This document shows positions 34,739 to 46,201 of a stretch of 64,000 bases of DNA, one piece after another. The DNA lies in the NCBI RefSeq assembly GCF_000004195.4, contig NC_030683.2, positions 53,767,358 to 53,831,357 of the forward strand. The letters are read 5' to 3'. The DNA comes from Xenopus tropicalis (Eukaryota > Chordata > Amphibia > Anura > Pipidae). A program made the translations under genes and the position numbers. Each line of letters begins with the position of its first letter. The first letter of the stretch is position 1. The notes beneath the pieces are model-generated. The model searched no databases. It was not told where the DNA came from and saw only the letters and a list, made by a program, of their open reading frames with translations.

Positions 34739-35080
34739 CCTCTGATATGGGACCCCTTATCCGGAAACCCGTTATCCAGAAAGCTCTGAATTACGAAAAG
34801 CTTGTCTCTCATAGACTCTATTTTAATCAAATAATTCAGAATTTTAAAACTGATTTCCTCTTTCTCTGTAATAATAAAACAGTACCTTGTAATTTATCCC
34901 AACTAAGATATAAATACCCCTTATTGGATGCAAAACAATCCTATTGGGTTTAATTAGTGTTTTATTGATTTTTTAGTAGACTTAAGGAATGGAGATCCAA
35001 ATTACAGAAAGACCCCTTATCCGGAATATCCTTGGTCCCGTACATTCTGGATAACGGGTCCTATACCTGTACATAATCAG
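34739..35080. mobile_element. Foldback-type interspersed repeat
   Basis: Ends GGGACCCCTTATCCGGA / CGTTATCCAGAAAGC on the left and ATTCTGGATAACGGGTCC on the right. I recognise it as a very common frog repeat class. A partial copy lies at 22030-22262. Confidence 0.55.
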
Positions 35081-35935
35081 ATACATTGAAATCTGCAAAC
35101 AGCATACACACACAAAGACCCTTATTTAGTATACATTTCATCAAGAATACAGGCAAAACTGTGTTTGGTAATAGTTCTGCTTTGTTTGAGCTGAGCTCAG
35201 GAGAGGTTAAGCGGAAAAAAAATTGAAGCAGACAGCTAGAGCTGAGTTTCTATGGGAACCAGGAATGCCATCTCTTCACTGTCTGTTAGACTGGACGGCG
35301 TATTTAGTAATCTGAGTTTAGAACAACTGAGCATGCTCACAAGCCAGAAAGCCCACAAGCCAGAAGTTACAGCAAATTCCTGATGGAGGGGCCCGAGTGG
35401 GTTACAGGAGAAAAAGGAAATCAAAGTTATTTAAGGAGATGTTGCAGCCTTACTATTAATCTCTGGACAACCAGTGTGGCAGGTATTGAAAGATTTCAAA
35501 GAGGCTGTTCACTGATTACATTTTTGTGTGTGGGGTTTACATGTCTTTTAATATGCATTTGGTCCTCCATTTCCCTTATGGGAAGGCTTTCTAGGCCACT
35601 AGAATTTGGAATACTGTATGTGGGATTTGCTTCAGTGTCAACCACAGCAACCTTACTGATGTTGAGTCTAAGACATCCATTAGGGTTGAAGTGCTCTGTG
35701 CAGGCCAGTCAATGTCTAGTTTTTCTCCCATCTCTTTAAACCAATTCTGTACAGTCCTCGTTTTATGTATGGAAGCATTATTGTGTGGAAACAGGAAATA
35801 ACCTTCCCCAAACTTTTGCCACAAAGTAGGAAGCAATGGAATTGCCAATAATGACATTGTGCTCTGTGCTGCAGCTTTAAGATTTGCTTTCAGTGGAACT
35901 AAGGCCCAAGTACCTGACCATTATTCTTGCTCCGC

Positions 35936-36465
35936 TAGGGCTGGGCGATATACTGTTTAATACCGAATACCGGTGTTTTTTTTTTTTAAACTATATTCAT
36001 TTTTCAGATACCGCAATACCGGAGTGTCAGGGTACTCACCCGTGCAGCCCGGTCTCGCGCGCCTTCTTGCGTGCGCGCGTCCCGTTGTCCGCGGGACATT
36101 GCGCACGCGCGTCCAGGTGCGCGTGCGTCAAAGCGCATGTGCATGTCAAAGCGTGCACGTCCGTGACGCGCTGACGCCGCCGGTTCTGCACATGCGTGGG
36201 GGGTATTTAAAGCTATCAAACGCCTCCTCCTGTGCTATGTTGTCTGCGGCCTTGCCTGGGAAACTAAGCCTGCCTGATTTACGACTTTCTGTTGCCGATC
36301 CTTCGCTTGCCTGACTCTAATTTTCAATACTGCAGTAATTATTCTCTAATTTATTAGGAAATGGGCTTAATACCTAATCATGCATGGAAAAAAAAAATAC
36401 AGTGGCACCGATATAATTTTGAAAAATACCGTGATATAATTTTTTTGTCATACCGCCCAGCTCTA
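35936..36465. mobile_element. hAT-like family 2, copy A (530 bp, perfect 8-bp TSD)
   Basis: Ends TAGGGCTGGGCGATATAC and CATACCGCCCAGCTCTA, flanked by TGCTCCGC on both sides (35928-35935, 36466-36473). It has a GC-rich, CpG-rich interior (about 36035-36200) and no transposase. Confidence 0.85.
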
Positions 36466-36838
36466 TGCTCCGCCAAACCTTACCATTTGCATTCTGCATT
36501 CAGGCAGGTAGTGTTTTTTGGCATCTGTCAGACTTTCCTATGAGAATGTGAGTTGGTGAAATGGCAGTTATCATTCCAGGATGTATTTCCGCTGCTCCAG
36601 TGTTCACTGATGGATAGCTTTGACATAAGGCTTGCTGACTCTTGGCAGTGCACATAGTGATGTCAGGCTTATCACCAATAAAATCCAACGCTGCATGCAA
36701 AGAGTTGTGCTGCCATTGCTTCCAGAGACAGTTTTGAACTAAACTCTCTTAGTTTCCCAACTAAGGGCAAATCATTTTAGACAAAGTGTTGAAATATTTT
36801 TGGCTAAAATCTGTTGCTTTACTTTTGATGATATAGTG

Positions 36839-37819
36839 CAGTGCTGTCCAACTTCTGTTGTACCGAGGGCCGGAATTTTTCCGACCTACGTGGTGGAGGG
36901 CCGATAATGGAAGCCAGTTTTGACCACTCCCCTTTTTGAAACCGCACCCACTTGAAACCACACCCATGTTATCACATGACCATACCCATATTAATGGTTG
37001 TAGTACAGCAAAAACCTGCCATACTCTGCCTGCCCTACCCTGCCTGTGTGCCATACTCTGCCTACCCTACCCTGCCTTTGTGTGTGCCATACTCTGCCTT
37101 CCCTACCCTGCCTGTGTGTGCCATACTCTGCCTGCCCTACCCTGCCTGCGTGCCATACTTTCACTGTGTGTGCCATTTTTTCTGGTTTGTGCCATACTTG
37201 GCCTGTGTGTACCATACTCTGCCTGCCCTACCCTGCCTGTGTGTGCCATACTCTGCCTTCCCTACCCTGCCTGCGTGTGCCATACTTTCACTGTGTGTGC
37301 CATTCTTGGCTGGTTTGTGCCAAACTTGGCCTGTGTGTGCCATACTCTGCCTGTGTGTGCCATACTGTATGGCACACACAGGCAGCCTACAGTGACACAA
37401 TGCTGGCACTGCTCCTACAGTCTGCACAATAACTATATATTAAAAAACTTTTTAATTGCAGTACCACCTCAGTATATGTTCTTTTTGTAGTATGCAGGGA
37501 TTATTTATGGGTTTCTACTGCTCCTGAGGTGTGAACAGTTGAACAATGGGATGATTACAGCCTGAGCCTGAGGTGTGAACACTGCAGGGGGTGAACAATG
37601 CAGAGATTAAAAGGTGTGAACAACACAGGGGATTACATATTTAAACAATACAGCCTGATTACAGCCTTAATATGAGGTGAGAACCATGCGGGGGGGGGGG
37701 GGCAGTTAATCACAGTACTGATACCATTTAAAGCTTACACAAGAGTAAGCCATCAAAGCAGCCAGACAGGTGGGGGGCCACACAGAGGGGGGTCGCGGGC
37801 CGCCAGTTGGACAGCACTG
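36839..37819 (+). mobile_element. hAT-like family 1, copy B (981 bp, perfect 8-bp TSD)
   Basis: Ends CAGTGCTGTCCAACTTCTG and CAGTTGGACAGCACTG, flanked by ATATAGTG on both sides (36831-36838, 37820-37827). It carries a 34-bp minisatellite at 37017-37383 in the opposite orientation to copy A. Confidence 0.88.
37017..37383. repeat. 34-bp minisatellite in copy B, inverted array
   Basis: Roughly eleven variant units, with full 34-bp units such as GCCATACTCTGCCTGCCCTA followed by CCCTGCCTGTGTGT. At 37349-37383 the array ends in a 17-bp palindrome around one T (arms GCCTGTGTGTGCCATAC), after which one unit reads in copy A's orientation. This repeat also generates long spurious cysteine-rich ORFs. 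Confidence 0.9.
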
Positions 37820-37945
37820 ATATAGTGTATAGAAAGATATACTTTAGATAAAAAGATTATATGATATCTGTGAAATAACCCTGTGACTTGTAAAGACCTA
37901 GAGGAATAAATGTAACTTCAAATAACAATAATCATTTCTTACCAG

Positions 37946-38089
37946 GTCCAGTCCCAAGCTCACTCCAGACTATGAGAGGCTAAAGGTTCAGTGCATGAAA
38001 GCGATGTCGGAGCTAGAAGCACTACAAAGTCAGCATGCCAAGGCTCTAAAAAAATGTGAGGAGGCCGCAAAAGAAGCAGATTTCTACCA
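37946..38089 (+). CDS. dlg5: dlg5 exon 4: coiled coil
   Basis: Acceptor TTCTTACCAG and donor CTACCA|GTGAGT. The exon has 144 bases in phase 2 and gives residues 179 to 227. It encodes a conserved TPDYERLKVQCMKAMSELEA block followed by KKCEEAAKEADFY, matching vertebrate DLG5 coiled-coil sequence. Confidence 0.93.
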
Positions 38090-38308
38090 GTGAGTAAAAA
38101 TATAGTTTATGCAATGGACTGATGCCAGAGAGGTAGTGGGTTTGCAGTGCAAGATATTTAGGAGCTGCAAATTGTAGAGGTATTTCGGTTTAGATCAATC
38201 CACTTACTTTTAGCCTTAGTAATACTAGTGGCTTTGTTGCATGTATGATCAAATTCAATTGCACTGTGATCTTACATTATTAAGTTTATTTCTTTAATTG
38301 ATCTAAAT

Positions 38309-38763
38309 CAGTGCTGCCCAACTTCTGTGGTGCCGAGAGACAGAATTTCTCTAGCAGACATAGTGGAGGGCCGCTAATGGAAACCAGTTTTGACCACTCC
38401 CCTTTTTAAATCACACCCACTTCAAACCACACCCATGTTATCACAAGAGCTTTTAAGACCATACCCACATTAATGGTTGTAGCGCAGCAAAACCCAAATG
38501 CTTGGTGCTCACTATAGGGATATCCCCCTTCATTCATATGTGAAAGAATTATATTATATTAGGACACACCCTAAAATCCATATGCCTCCTCCTCCTCTGT
38601 GGATAGCACAGCAACCCCCAGCACATAATTACTGAGGTTTGAACCATGCAGGGGGCCAGTTAATCTCAGTACAGATACCATTTAAATCTTACACAAAGGT
38701 TAGCCATCAAAGCAGCCAGACAGGTGAGGGGCCACACAGAGAGGGGCCAGTTGGACAGCACTG
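38309..38763 (+). mobile_element. hAT-like family 1, copy C (455 bp, perfect 8-bp TSD)
   Basis: Ends CAGTGCTGCCCAACTTCTG and CAGTTGGACAGCACTG, flanked by ATCTAAAT (38301-38308, 38764-38771). It is in the same orientation as copies A and B but has no minisatellite; the middle is deleted. Confidence 0.88.
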
Positions 38764-39012
38764 ATCTAAATGATCTTATCAATGGCTAGATCACACATTT
38801 ATTGCTTCAAAAACCCAGTTTTATTGTTGAAGTAAAAAATCCTAACCCACCCCATATTTTTAATCTTGCAAATAAGGGTATTACAAATTCTGTCCTGGAA
38901 AATAAGCCAGCTTCCTAAAGTGCCAATAATATTATATTGTTAAATTTGACTTGGAGTCTGTGAACTGTTTTTTTTGCTTCTGCACTTTCTTCATTTTTTG
39001 TATTTTTTTCAG

Positions 39013-39196
39013 TGCTTTGCACAGCCGTATGTTGAGTGATCACACACAATTGCAAGAGGATAGTGAGAGCATGCGCAGGAATCATGCCCAGTTACAGCGG
39101 GAGTTCTCTCATTTGCAGCAGTCTTGTCAGGACCTAAAGCATTTGCATGAGACTGATCAATTAGAGATGTCAGAGCTGAGGAGGCAGCAGCAGCTG
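39013..39196 (+). CDS. dlg5: dlg5 exon 5: coiled coil
   Basis: Acceptor TTTTTTTCAG and donor CAGCTG|GTAAAG. The exon has 184 bases, phase 2 in and 0 out, and gives residues 227-288. It encodes ALHSRMLSDHTQLQEDSE and continues as a Gln/Glu-rich coiled coil ending RRQQQL. The donor is CTG|GTAAAG, which is supported by the exact alignment of the next exon (VVKQNGSSE) with vertebrate DLG5. Confidence 0.92.
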
Positions 39197-40025
39197 GTAA
39201 AGTCTCCTTTTACAGTTACTGTGACTATCCATTCTAAAAAATACACTCCGTTGTCCTGCAGCATATGGAATCTCTCAGACCACAACTGACAGGCCTTGCA
39301 GCATCTTCAGCCAGTTAACATTGTTAATATTTACAGGTTAGAATTGGACTGGGGAATGAAGAGTGTAGAATATACAGACAAATGAGGTGATGGGTCTGGC
39401 AAGAGATAAATAGAAAGGAAGGTCAGGTGAGCAGAATGGAGAAACTTGGAAAGGACAGCAGAAATGGGGGATTGAATATGAAAAACAGAAGGACGAAGCG
39501 AGTGTAGATAATATAAAATGTACATATAACAGAGACAAACACAAAATAGAAGGAGAAAAACCTTAGAAAAGATCAGAAGAGGATAACAATATGAAAGGGA
39601 GGAGGAAAAAAATTGCAAAAGAGTATGAATGCAAGAGTTAAATACAAAAGGGAAGTGGAATTACATTAAAACTGTACTGAGATAAGTTATACTCATATAT
39701 TAGGGATGCACTAGATACATGGTTTTGGCATTTGGCAAAGTGTTCAGTTGACCCAAATCCAAACCCTTAAAGTCATGTGACATTAAAACTCTGGACAAAT
39801 TAATGCAAATCTACAAGTCTGAAAATTAGGGATTTGTCGCATTTCTACAGGAGCCAACCATATGCAAAGGTGATGTGATCTTGTTGGTCTCCAACATGTG
39901 GACACATTGAATGCTTTGATATTGTCTTCCCAAATAATGCTTGTTTGGGTCCTAGTTGCTGTATGAGTAGTTGAAGATGTGCAGCTGTCAATATTCTTCA
40001 GAAGTGTAAAAAAAAAAATCACTCC
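39197..40025. other. Intron 5, 5' part
   Basis: AT-rich. Contains a short TTAGGGATGCACTAGAT remnant at about 39703 that resembles the start of the 50820 repeat. Otherwise nothing recognised. Confidence 0.4.
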
Positions 40026-42402
40026 TGGGGGGGGGATTCACAGAAGTGCTAATACTGAGACAAAATAAAAGTGGAGATAGATTTGTTGGATTTTCCACCT
40101 AATTCACAAACCTCTATCTCCACTTTTGTGAATTTGTCTTTTAAACAGACAGTTTTCAGAGATTTTTTTTATGAATTTGCCTTTAGTTCTTAGTAAATCT
40201 GTCGGTGCCATCAAACCCAGTCCCACAGCTACATGAGCCTTGGGGTAAGGAATTTACCAGCAGGATTTTGCATTTCATATGCCATTTGTCATTTCACTTT
40301 GGGGGCATTTCCTGAGGGGTAACTTTAGTTTGCCCAGGGAAACTATATATCATTTTTTCAGGACAATCTGGGCTTTCTATATTTCTGTGTAATTCCTCTC
40401 CTTAACAAGATGTAAGGGTCTAAATACCTTCTTCTCTAGCCCTACTCATTACTGGTCAGCAGCAATCCGGCCCACACACCAACATGCCCAGTGAATAGAG
40501 CTAGGGCCCGCTGGGTTTTTATCTAGTGCCCCGTTGAGGCCAGTCCAACCCTGTACCCCAATATCCCAATTTGGGTGCCAGTGTGTTTACTGTGCAGTTT
40601 ACTGATCACCAAGATGGTGGATGGGAACAGGTGGGGGACCAATGCTGTCAAGCAGCTCTGTAGTTCTGCACATGCTATGGGGGCACAGATAAGTTGGGGC
40701 AAATGTCAGTGAAGTGATTAAAGAGGGGGCACTGCTGCTTAAACTAGAAACTTGCCTGGGGGGCTTTACTTTTCCTTTTAATAAAAATGTTTACAATATA
40801 TTCACACAAAATGTATTATTGCCTCATTCATTACGCTAAAACTAGCATAACAATGCAAATGTGAGGTAAAAACTTTTTATATATAAGATATAAATTAAAC
40901 TTTTTTTAATCAGTGTTTTAATTGTTTATAAAATGTTAATGAGGCTTTTTGCACCTATTGTTCTAGGGTTAGACAGAAACTTGTCCCCTAACAATAGTCT
41001 GCTAATCCCCATTAATATGTTAACGATCCCCCAATGGGGCCCCTCCCTAGGTCCCCCCAATGGGGCCCTTCCCTATGAGGGGAATTCACAAAAGTGGAGA
41101 GAGCCTTTTTTTGGAGTAAAAGTGGTGGAAAAACTGGTGGAAAACACTTTCTCCAGATTCACAAACAGAAATCCGCCTAAATTCCGACTCAACTGCCACT
41201 TTTCCATTTTTGGTGAAAGAAAGACATTTTACAGACACTTTTGTGAATTTGTTGTTTAAACGACATTGATACGACGCTTTAACGACATTTTTCCCCCTGC
41301 ATTTTCAAAATGGAGTAAAGCTCAGTGTAACTCTGTCAGACCAATTCTAAACTCTTTTGTTTTGCTTAGTTTCACCCAGTCTCCATTGGGGGATCATTAA
41401 CATATTAATGGGGATTAGCATCTTATTGTTAGGGGACAAGTTTCTGTCTAACCCTAGAACAAAAGGTGCAAAAAGCCTTATTAACATTTTATAAAGTTAA
41501 ACACTGATTAAAAAAAAAATTATTTATATCTTATATATAAAAAGTTTTTACCTTACATTTGCATGATTATGCTAGTTTTAGCTTAATGAATGAGGCAGTG
41601 AATATATTGTATACATTTTTATTAAAGGAAAAGTAAAGCCTCCCAGGAAATTTTTTAGTTTTAGCAGCAGTGCCCCCTCTTTAATCACTTCACTGACATT
41701 TGCCCCGACTTAACTGTACAGAGCTGCTTAACAGCATTTCCCCCCCACCTTTAGCTGTGCCCCTTCTGTTCCCAGCAGCCATCTTGATGATCAGCAAGCA
41801 GCACATGCACACTGGCACCCAAACTGGGATTTTGGGGTACAGGGTTGGACTGGCCCAACAGGCCACTGGATGAAGACCTGGTGGGTCCTAGTCCTGTTGG
41901 ACCCCTTTTCACCGGGCATGTTGGTGTTTGGACCGGATTGCTGCTGAGCAGTAATGAGTAGGGGCTGGAGAAGAAGGTATTTAGAGCCTTAAATCTTGTT
42001 ACAGAAGTGGAATTACACTGAAATATAGAAATCATTAGAAAGCCCAGCTTGTCCTGAAAAATATGATGTATAGTTTCCCTGGGCAAACTAAAATTACCCC
42101 TCAGGAAATGCCCCAAAGTGAAATAACAAATGGCAAATGAAATGCCAAATCCTGCGGTAAAATCCTTACTCCAAGGCTCATGTAGCTGTGGGACTGGGTT
42201 TGATGGCACCGACAGATTTACTAAGAGCTAAAGGCAAATTCATAAATAAATGTTGGTAAAACAACAAAATCTGAAAACTGTCTGTTTAAAAGACAAATTC
42301 ACAAAAGTGGAGATAGAGGTTTGTGAATTAGGTGGAAAATCCAACAAATCTATCTCCACTTTTATTTTGTCTCAATATCAGCACTTTTGTGAATTCCCCC
42401 CA
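40026..42402. mobile_element. 2.4-kb foldback (imperfect palindrome with about 1-kb arms)
   Basis: Sequence from 40026 inwards to about 41080 is the reverse complement of 42402 inwards to about 41340. Example pairs are GGTGCCATCAAACCCAGTCC (40205) with GGACTGGGTTTGATGGCACC (42190), and ACAATAGTCTGCTAATCCCC with GGGGATTAGCATCTTATTGT. The central about 250 bp repeats the motif GAATTCACAAAAGTGGAGA that also marks the outer ends. No transposase is visible. Confidence 0.8.
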
Positions 42403-42588
42403 ATATGTTATGCATTAAAGGAGACCTGTGCCGAGTACTAAATGGAATGTAAAAGTATTTGTCTACCCCGCTTCTATGCCCAAGGCAAAGAAATGTGGCA
42501 GGCAATATATAATTGACATCTGGGATTTTTAAATGTCTTTATAATGGGTATGGTTTTGTTAATAAAAAAAATAATTTGGGTTTCATGT

Positions 42589-42711
42589 TTAAAGGAGAAG
42601 GAAAGGCAAAGTCACTTGCAGGTGCCAAAATGTTAGGTAAGCGATTAAAGTCACTTGGTGCCTAACATTTTGGCACCCCCAAGAGACTTTGCCTTTCCTT
42701 GTCCTTTTATT
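42589..42711. mobile_element. Short T2-like MITE
   Basis: Starts TTTAAAGGAGAAGGAAAGGC and ends GCCTTTCCTTGTCCTTTTAT. The arms contain GGTGCCAAAATGTTAGG and CCTAACATTTTGGCACC. The TTAA at the right end is mutated. Confidence 0.65.
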
Positions 42712-42874
42712 TGAAAAGGACTAATTATTTTACAGCTTATTATGTCTGGATGACAGGTCCCCTTTAATACCAGTAACCTGTACAGCAACTTTTGGGAGAG
42801 AATTTGACAACTTAACTGTTCTCCGTGTAATGCAAGCTGTAAAGGCTGTTTTGTTATGTTTTAATAATTTGCAG

Positions 42875-43134
42875 GTGGTCAAACAGAATGGATCTTCTGA
42901 GCTTATCAACAAACTTTATAATACTGCTTTGGACAAGCTAGAAGGTGTAAAGAAGGATTATGACTCCTTGCGGAGGCAGTACAATGAAAAGGTCTCCAGT
43001 CACAACTTAGACCTGGGTCGGCTAGAACAGAGTGAAGAGGAAAAGAGAAGTTTGCAGAAACAACTAGAAGGGTTGCTGAAACAGAGAGAGAATGCAATAC
43101 ACTTTCAACATCAGTTCTCTTCTTCTATGAGAAG
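42875..43134 (+). CDS. dlg5: dlg5 exon 6: coiled coil
   Basis: Acceptor TTTGCAG|GTGG and donor AGAAG|GTAAAG. The exon has 260 bases, phase 0 in and 2 out, and gives residues 289 to 375. It encodes VVKQNGSSELINKLYNTALD, then a KKDYDSLRRQYNEKV block and LKQRENAIHFQHQ. All match DLG5 coiled-coil sequence. Confidence 0.94.
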
Positions 43135-43459
43135 GTAAAGTATTTTTAGAAAGATTCAATAAACTGCATTAAAACCATTTTTATGTGGTTTTGGATAAGT
43201 CTTGCACCTAAAAGGGCAAATTCAAAAACTTAAAGTCACTACCTATTTCCTTTTCTACAGGCACAAAAAAAATACCAGTTCACTGAGAACCTTCTGTATA
43301 AACAAACCTTTGCTTCTCCCAGCTACAGCCTTTCATACTTTGATATAAGGAGTAGCTTATTACACATAGGACTTTTCAGGGAATGGTGATTTGTTTTGAT
43401 TGTGCTTGTATAATTAGAAAGTAGAATGTGACTTTACGTTCAGTTTCAGCTATTGTCCT

Positions 43460-43935
43460 GTATATATAGCAGGGAACATAAGTATTGAACACGTCAAAGT
43501 TTTTCTAAGTAAATATATTTCTAATAAGGCTACTGACATGAAATTTGCACCAGATGTCAGTAACCACCCAAGTAATCCACACAAACAAAGTCAAAACAAA
43601 CAAGTCTTTACATTAAGTTATGTGTAATAATGACTGAATTGTTTGCTCAGGTGTAATTTTACCTATTCTTTCACATTTAAATCTTGAAGATTCTGGGGGT
43701 CTCTGATGAGCTCTTCAGTTTTTCCCATAGATTTTCAATTGGATTCAAGTTTGGTGATTGACTGGGCCATTCTAGCAGCCAAGAGTTTTTTTGGCTGTGT
43801 GTTTGGGACCATTGTCTTGCTGAATATATTTTTACATTGAGTTCGAGATTGTGTACTGTTACTAAACAGTACACAAGCTGGAACTCAATGTAAAAATATA
43901 TTCAGCAAGACAATGGTCCCAAACACACAGCAAGT
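43460..43935 (-). pseudogene. Tc1-like transposon fragment with inverted duplication
   Basis: The start AGCAGGGAACATAAGTATTG resembles the outer end of a Tc1 family. Minus-strand reading at 43677-43800 gives LEWPSQSPNLNPIENLWEKL, the E-containing end of a DD34E transposase. The piece coding for the preceding part recurs in the opposite direction at about 43875-43935 (ATTCAGCAAGACAATGGTCC), making a small palindrome. Confidence 0.65.
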
Positions 43936-44277
43936 AATAAGAAATAACAAAAACCAGCATCATTCTTTATTTAAACGATAGATAAAAAGTTTATTCTGAA
44001 CAAGCTCACTGACCTAATATTGACAAACATTTAGGGGTATGCTGCCACTTAAAGCTACTAAAAGTAAATGTTGCAATACATAAGCTGGATCTTATTTATT
44101 TTTTTTAGCAGAAAGCTATAAAAAATTATTTAAGCATGTTTTAAAAATAAAAAAGATTATATGTGATAATAGTTACCTGTAATAATATTTATAGTAATCA
44201 TTTACTTTGGTGCTTTCCAGTGTTCTCTTTAGGTTAAGTAATTCAAATAGCAATGGCAAATGTTTTGTCTTCATCAG

Positions 44278-44590
44278 GTATGATTCCATCCAGCAAGAAT
44301 TAAACAAAGTAACTTTACAGAACAAAGAGCTTCAGAGGGAGATGGAGCGATTGCAGGCAGAGGCCACACGCTTTAAAACCATGCAGCTGAAGGCTTCCAA
44401 GGAAGCAGAGAAATATAAGGAAGAAAGAGACTCTGTGTTTAATGAATATCGTCTAATAATGAGCGAACGAGACCAAGTCATCAAAGAGATGGACAAAATG
44501 CAGACTGAGTTAGAGCTTGCACAAGGCCGATTAAAGAATACTTCCAGTGAGAAGCGGGTGGCCAGTGAGGAGATGGAAGCACTTAGACAG
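44278..44590 (+). CDS. dlg5: dlg5 exon 7: coiled coil
   Basis: Acceptor TTCATCAG|GTA and donor AGACAG|GTAAAT. The exon has 313 bases, phase 2 in and 0 out, and gives residues 375-479. Heptad-rich sequence includes YDSIQQELNKVTLQNKELQ, YRLIMSERDQVIKEMDKMQ and SSEKRVASEEMEALRQ, highly similar to vertebrate DLG5. Confidence 0.95.
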
Positions 44591-45811
44591 GTAAATAAAA
44601 AATCTACATTTGATATCATAAGACCCACCATCTACATTTATTATTAATTCTTTTCTTGTTTGACATTGGAATTACCAAGCAATCATCCCACTGTCACCTC
44701 TTCACTGGAGGGTTTGTAATTCAAGTTACGCAATCATATCTGTGAACTTGCAAATAAGTGATTTCAGAGGCCTGAAGTCTATTGCTCATTGGGCATGATT
44801 AAAATGGCCACTACCCATTACAGGTTGACCCTAATTAGGCCTCATAATTGCATAATATGATCCACAGTTGTTACTTTTATATCTTTCAGTCTCATTTTTA
44901 TCAAATATTTTTTGAAATTGTATGCATATTTTAATATATTTCATGATTCTTTTCAAAACAAAAAGAGTTTCTGTTTTTATTCTGGAACCATGTTTCTTTT
45001 TTGCCAGCTTTAATATTATTAATTTTAATTTGCTTGGTGGTGGTTGCTTTGTTTAAAATACATACATACGTACAAATACTGATTGATACAGGAGGTAAAA
45101 GAGTCTGTGCTCAATAGAGTTTATATTTGTGACTACCTTTTCCTAGAAAGCAATATTATTTATTGTAGAATTAATCTTTTATTAAGTAATTTCCTATGAT
45201 TCTGGCATTCAGCATCATTTTGTTTTTTGTTGTAGGATCTACACATTTAATTACCTTACTAACTGGTGTAGCAATTCAGGCTGTTTGGATTGTTCTGTTT
45301 TAAGAGTTAAACTGAACAACCTGTTTGCTGACCCCTATTTGCACTTGTAGGGCAGCGTGGAAGCACTTATCAGCACATTTTATATACATAGTTCACCTAT
45401 TTTTAAACTATAATATGGTGCAAATTCAAGATCCGAGATCAAGATTTGAGGCAGAAACTCATATACAATCCAGTCATTTGGTGAATATTCATTGGCCTAG
45501 ATGGGATATGGTTAATTGGAGCCATGCATTCATTTTAAGTGAATGCTTGAGTTTTTAAACAATTCTTTTATGTTTGATGTATACTCTTGTCAAGACTGAC
45601 TTAGGATATACTCTTGTCAAGACTGACTTAGGATAGAAAATAATATTTTGTGCAGGATATTTGTTTACATGTAAGACTTATTTACGGCTGGAAAATTGGA
45701 TTTGCAAAGTTATTATTCCACTGGTTTATGTTCAGGATTTTTCCATTAACACAGTTTATCTTGTTCAGGTTGATCGAAAGCAAACTGGTGCATAAACTTT
45801 CTCATCCGCAG
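44591..45811. other. Intron 7 with a 27-bp tandem duplication
   Basis: Positions 45581-45634 contain ATACTCTTGTCAAGACTGAC plus TTAGGAT exactly twice. Otherwise AT-rich, with no recognised element. Confidence 0.6.
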
Positions 45812-46042
45812 GAGCTGAACTCCGCTCTGGTGGAGCGTGACAGATCAATTTTTGAGAGAAATGAACTTCTAGAAAAATACTGCCATGAAGTAAAGGACAA
45901 AGCAGAGGCCCAAAAAGAACTTGACCAGGCATGTAAGGATATAGAGACTGTGAAGGAAGAGCGAGATGTGGCAAGGAAAGAGAGGACAGAGGCCATTATA
46001 CAAAGGGACCACCTACTGAGAGAATACTACCAAGCAAGACAG
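45812..46042 (+). CDS. dlg5: dlg5 exon 8: coiled coil, symmetric 231-bp exon
   Basis: Acceptor CATCCGCAG|GAG and donor AAGACAG|GTACCT. It has 231 bases (77 codons), with phase 0 on both sides, so it can be skipped without a frameshift. It encodes residues 480-556: ELNSALVERDRSIFERNELL, EKYCHEVKDKAEAQKELDQA and REYYQARQ, all strongly heptad-like. The acceptor is short on pyrimidines next to the AG but has a T-rich tract upstream. Confidence 0.9.
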
Positions 46043-46201
46043 GTACCTATATACTATTTAAAATACAGATTATGTGGTAGATAACATTTCCAGGCTGGTG
46101 CATCTGAAAGTACCACACAAAAAACTAATGTGAAAGGCACTTTAAATGCTTTTGTACATGTCTCATTTTTTTTTTTTTTATTGCCATTTTGAATCTCTCA
46201 G

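Noticed and set aside
35973..36314. 113-residue ORF and its antisense counterpart in a GC-rich region
   Set aside because: Both lie inside the hAT-like element 35936-36465 and follow its CpG-rich interior.
36936..37490. 184-residue Cys/Pro-rich ORF and two overlapping ones on the + strand
   Set aside because: Same minisatellite artefact inside the hAT-like element; the reading frames simply follow the repeat.
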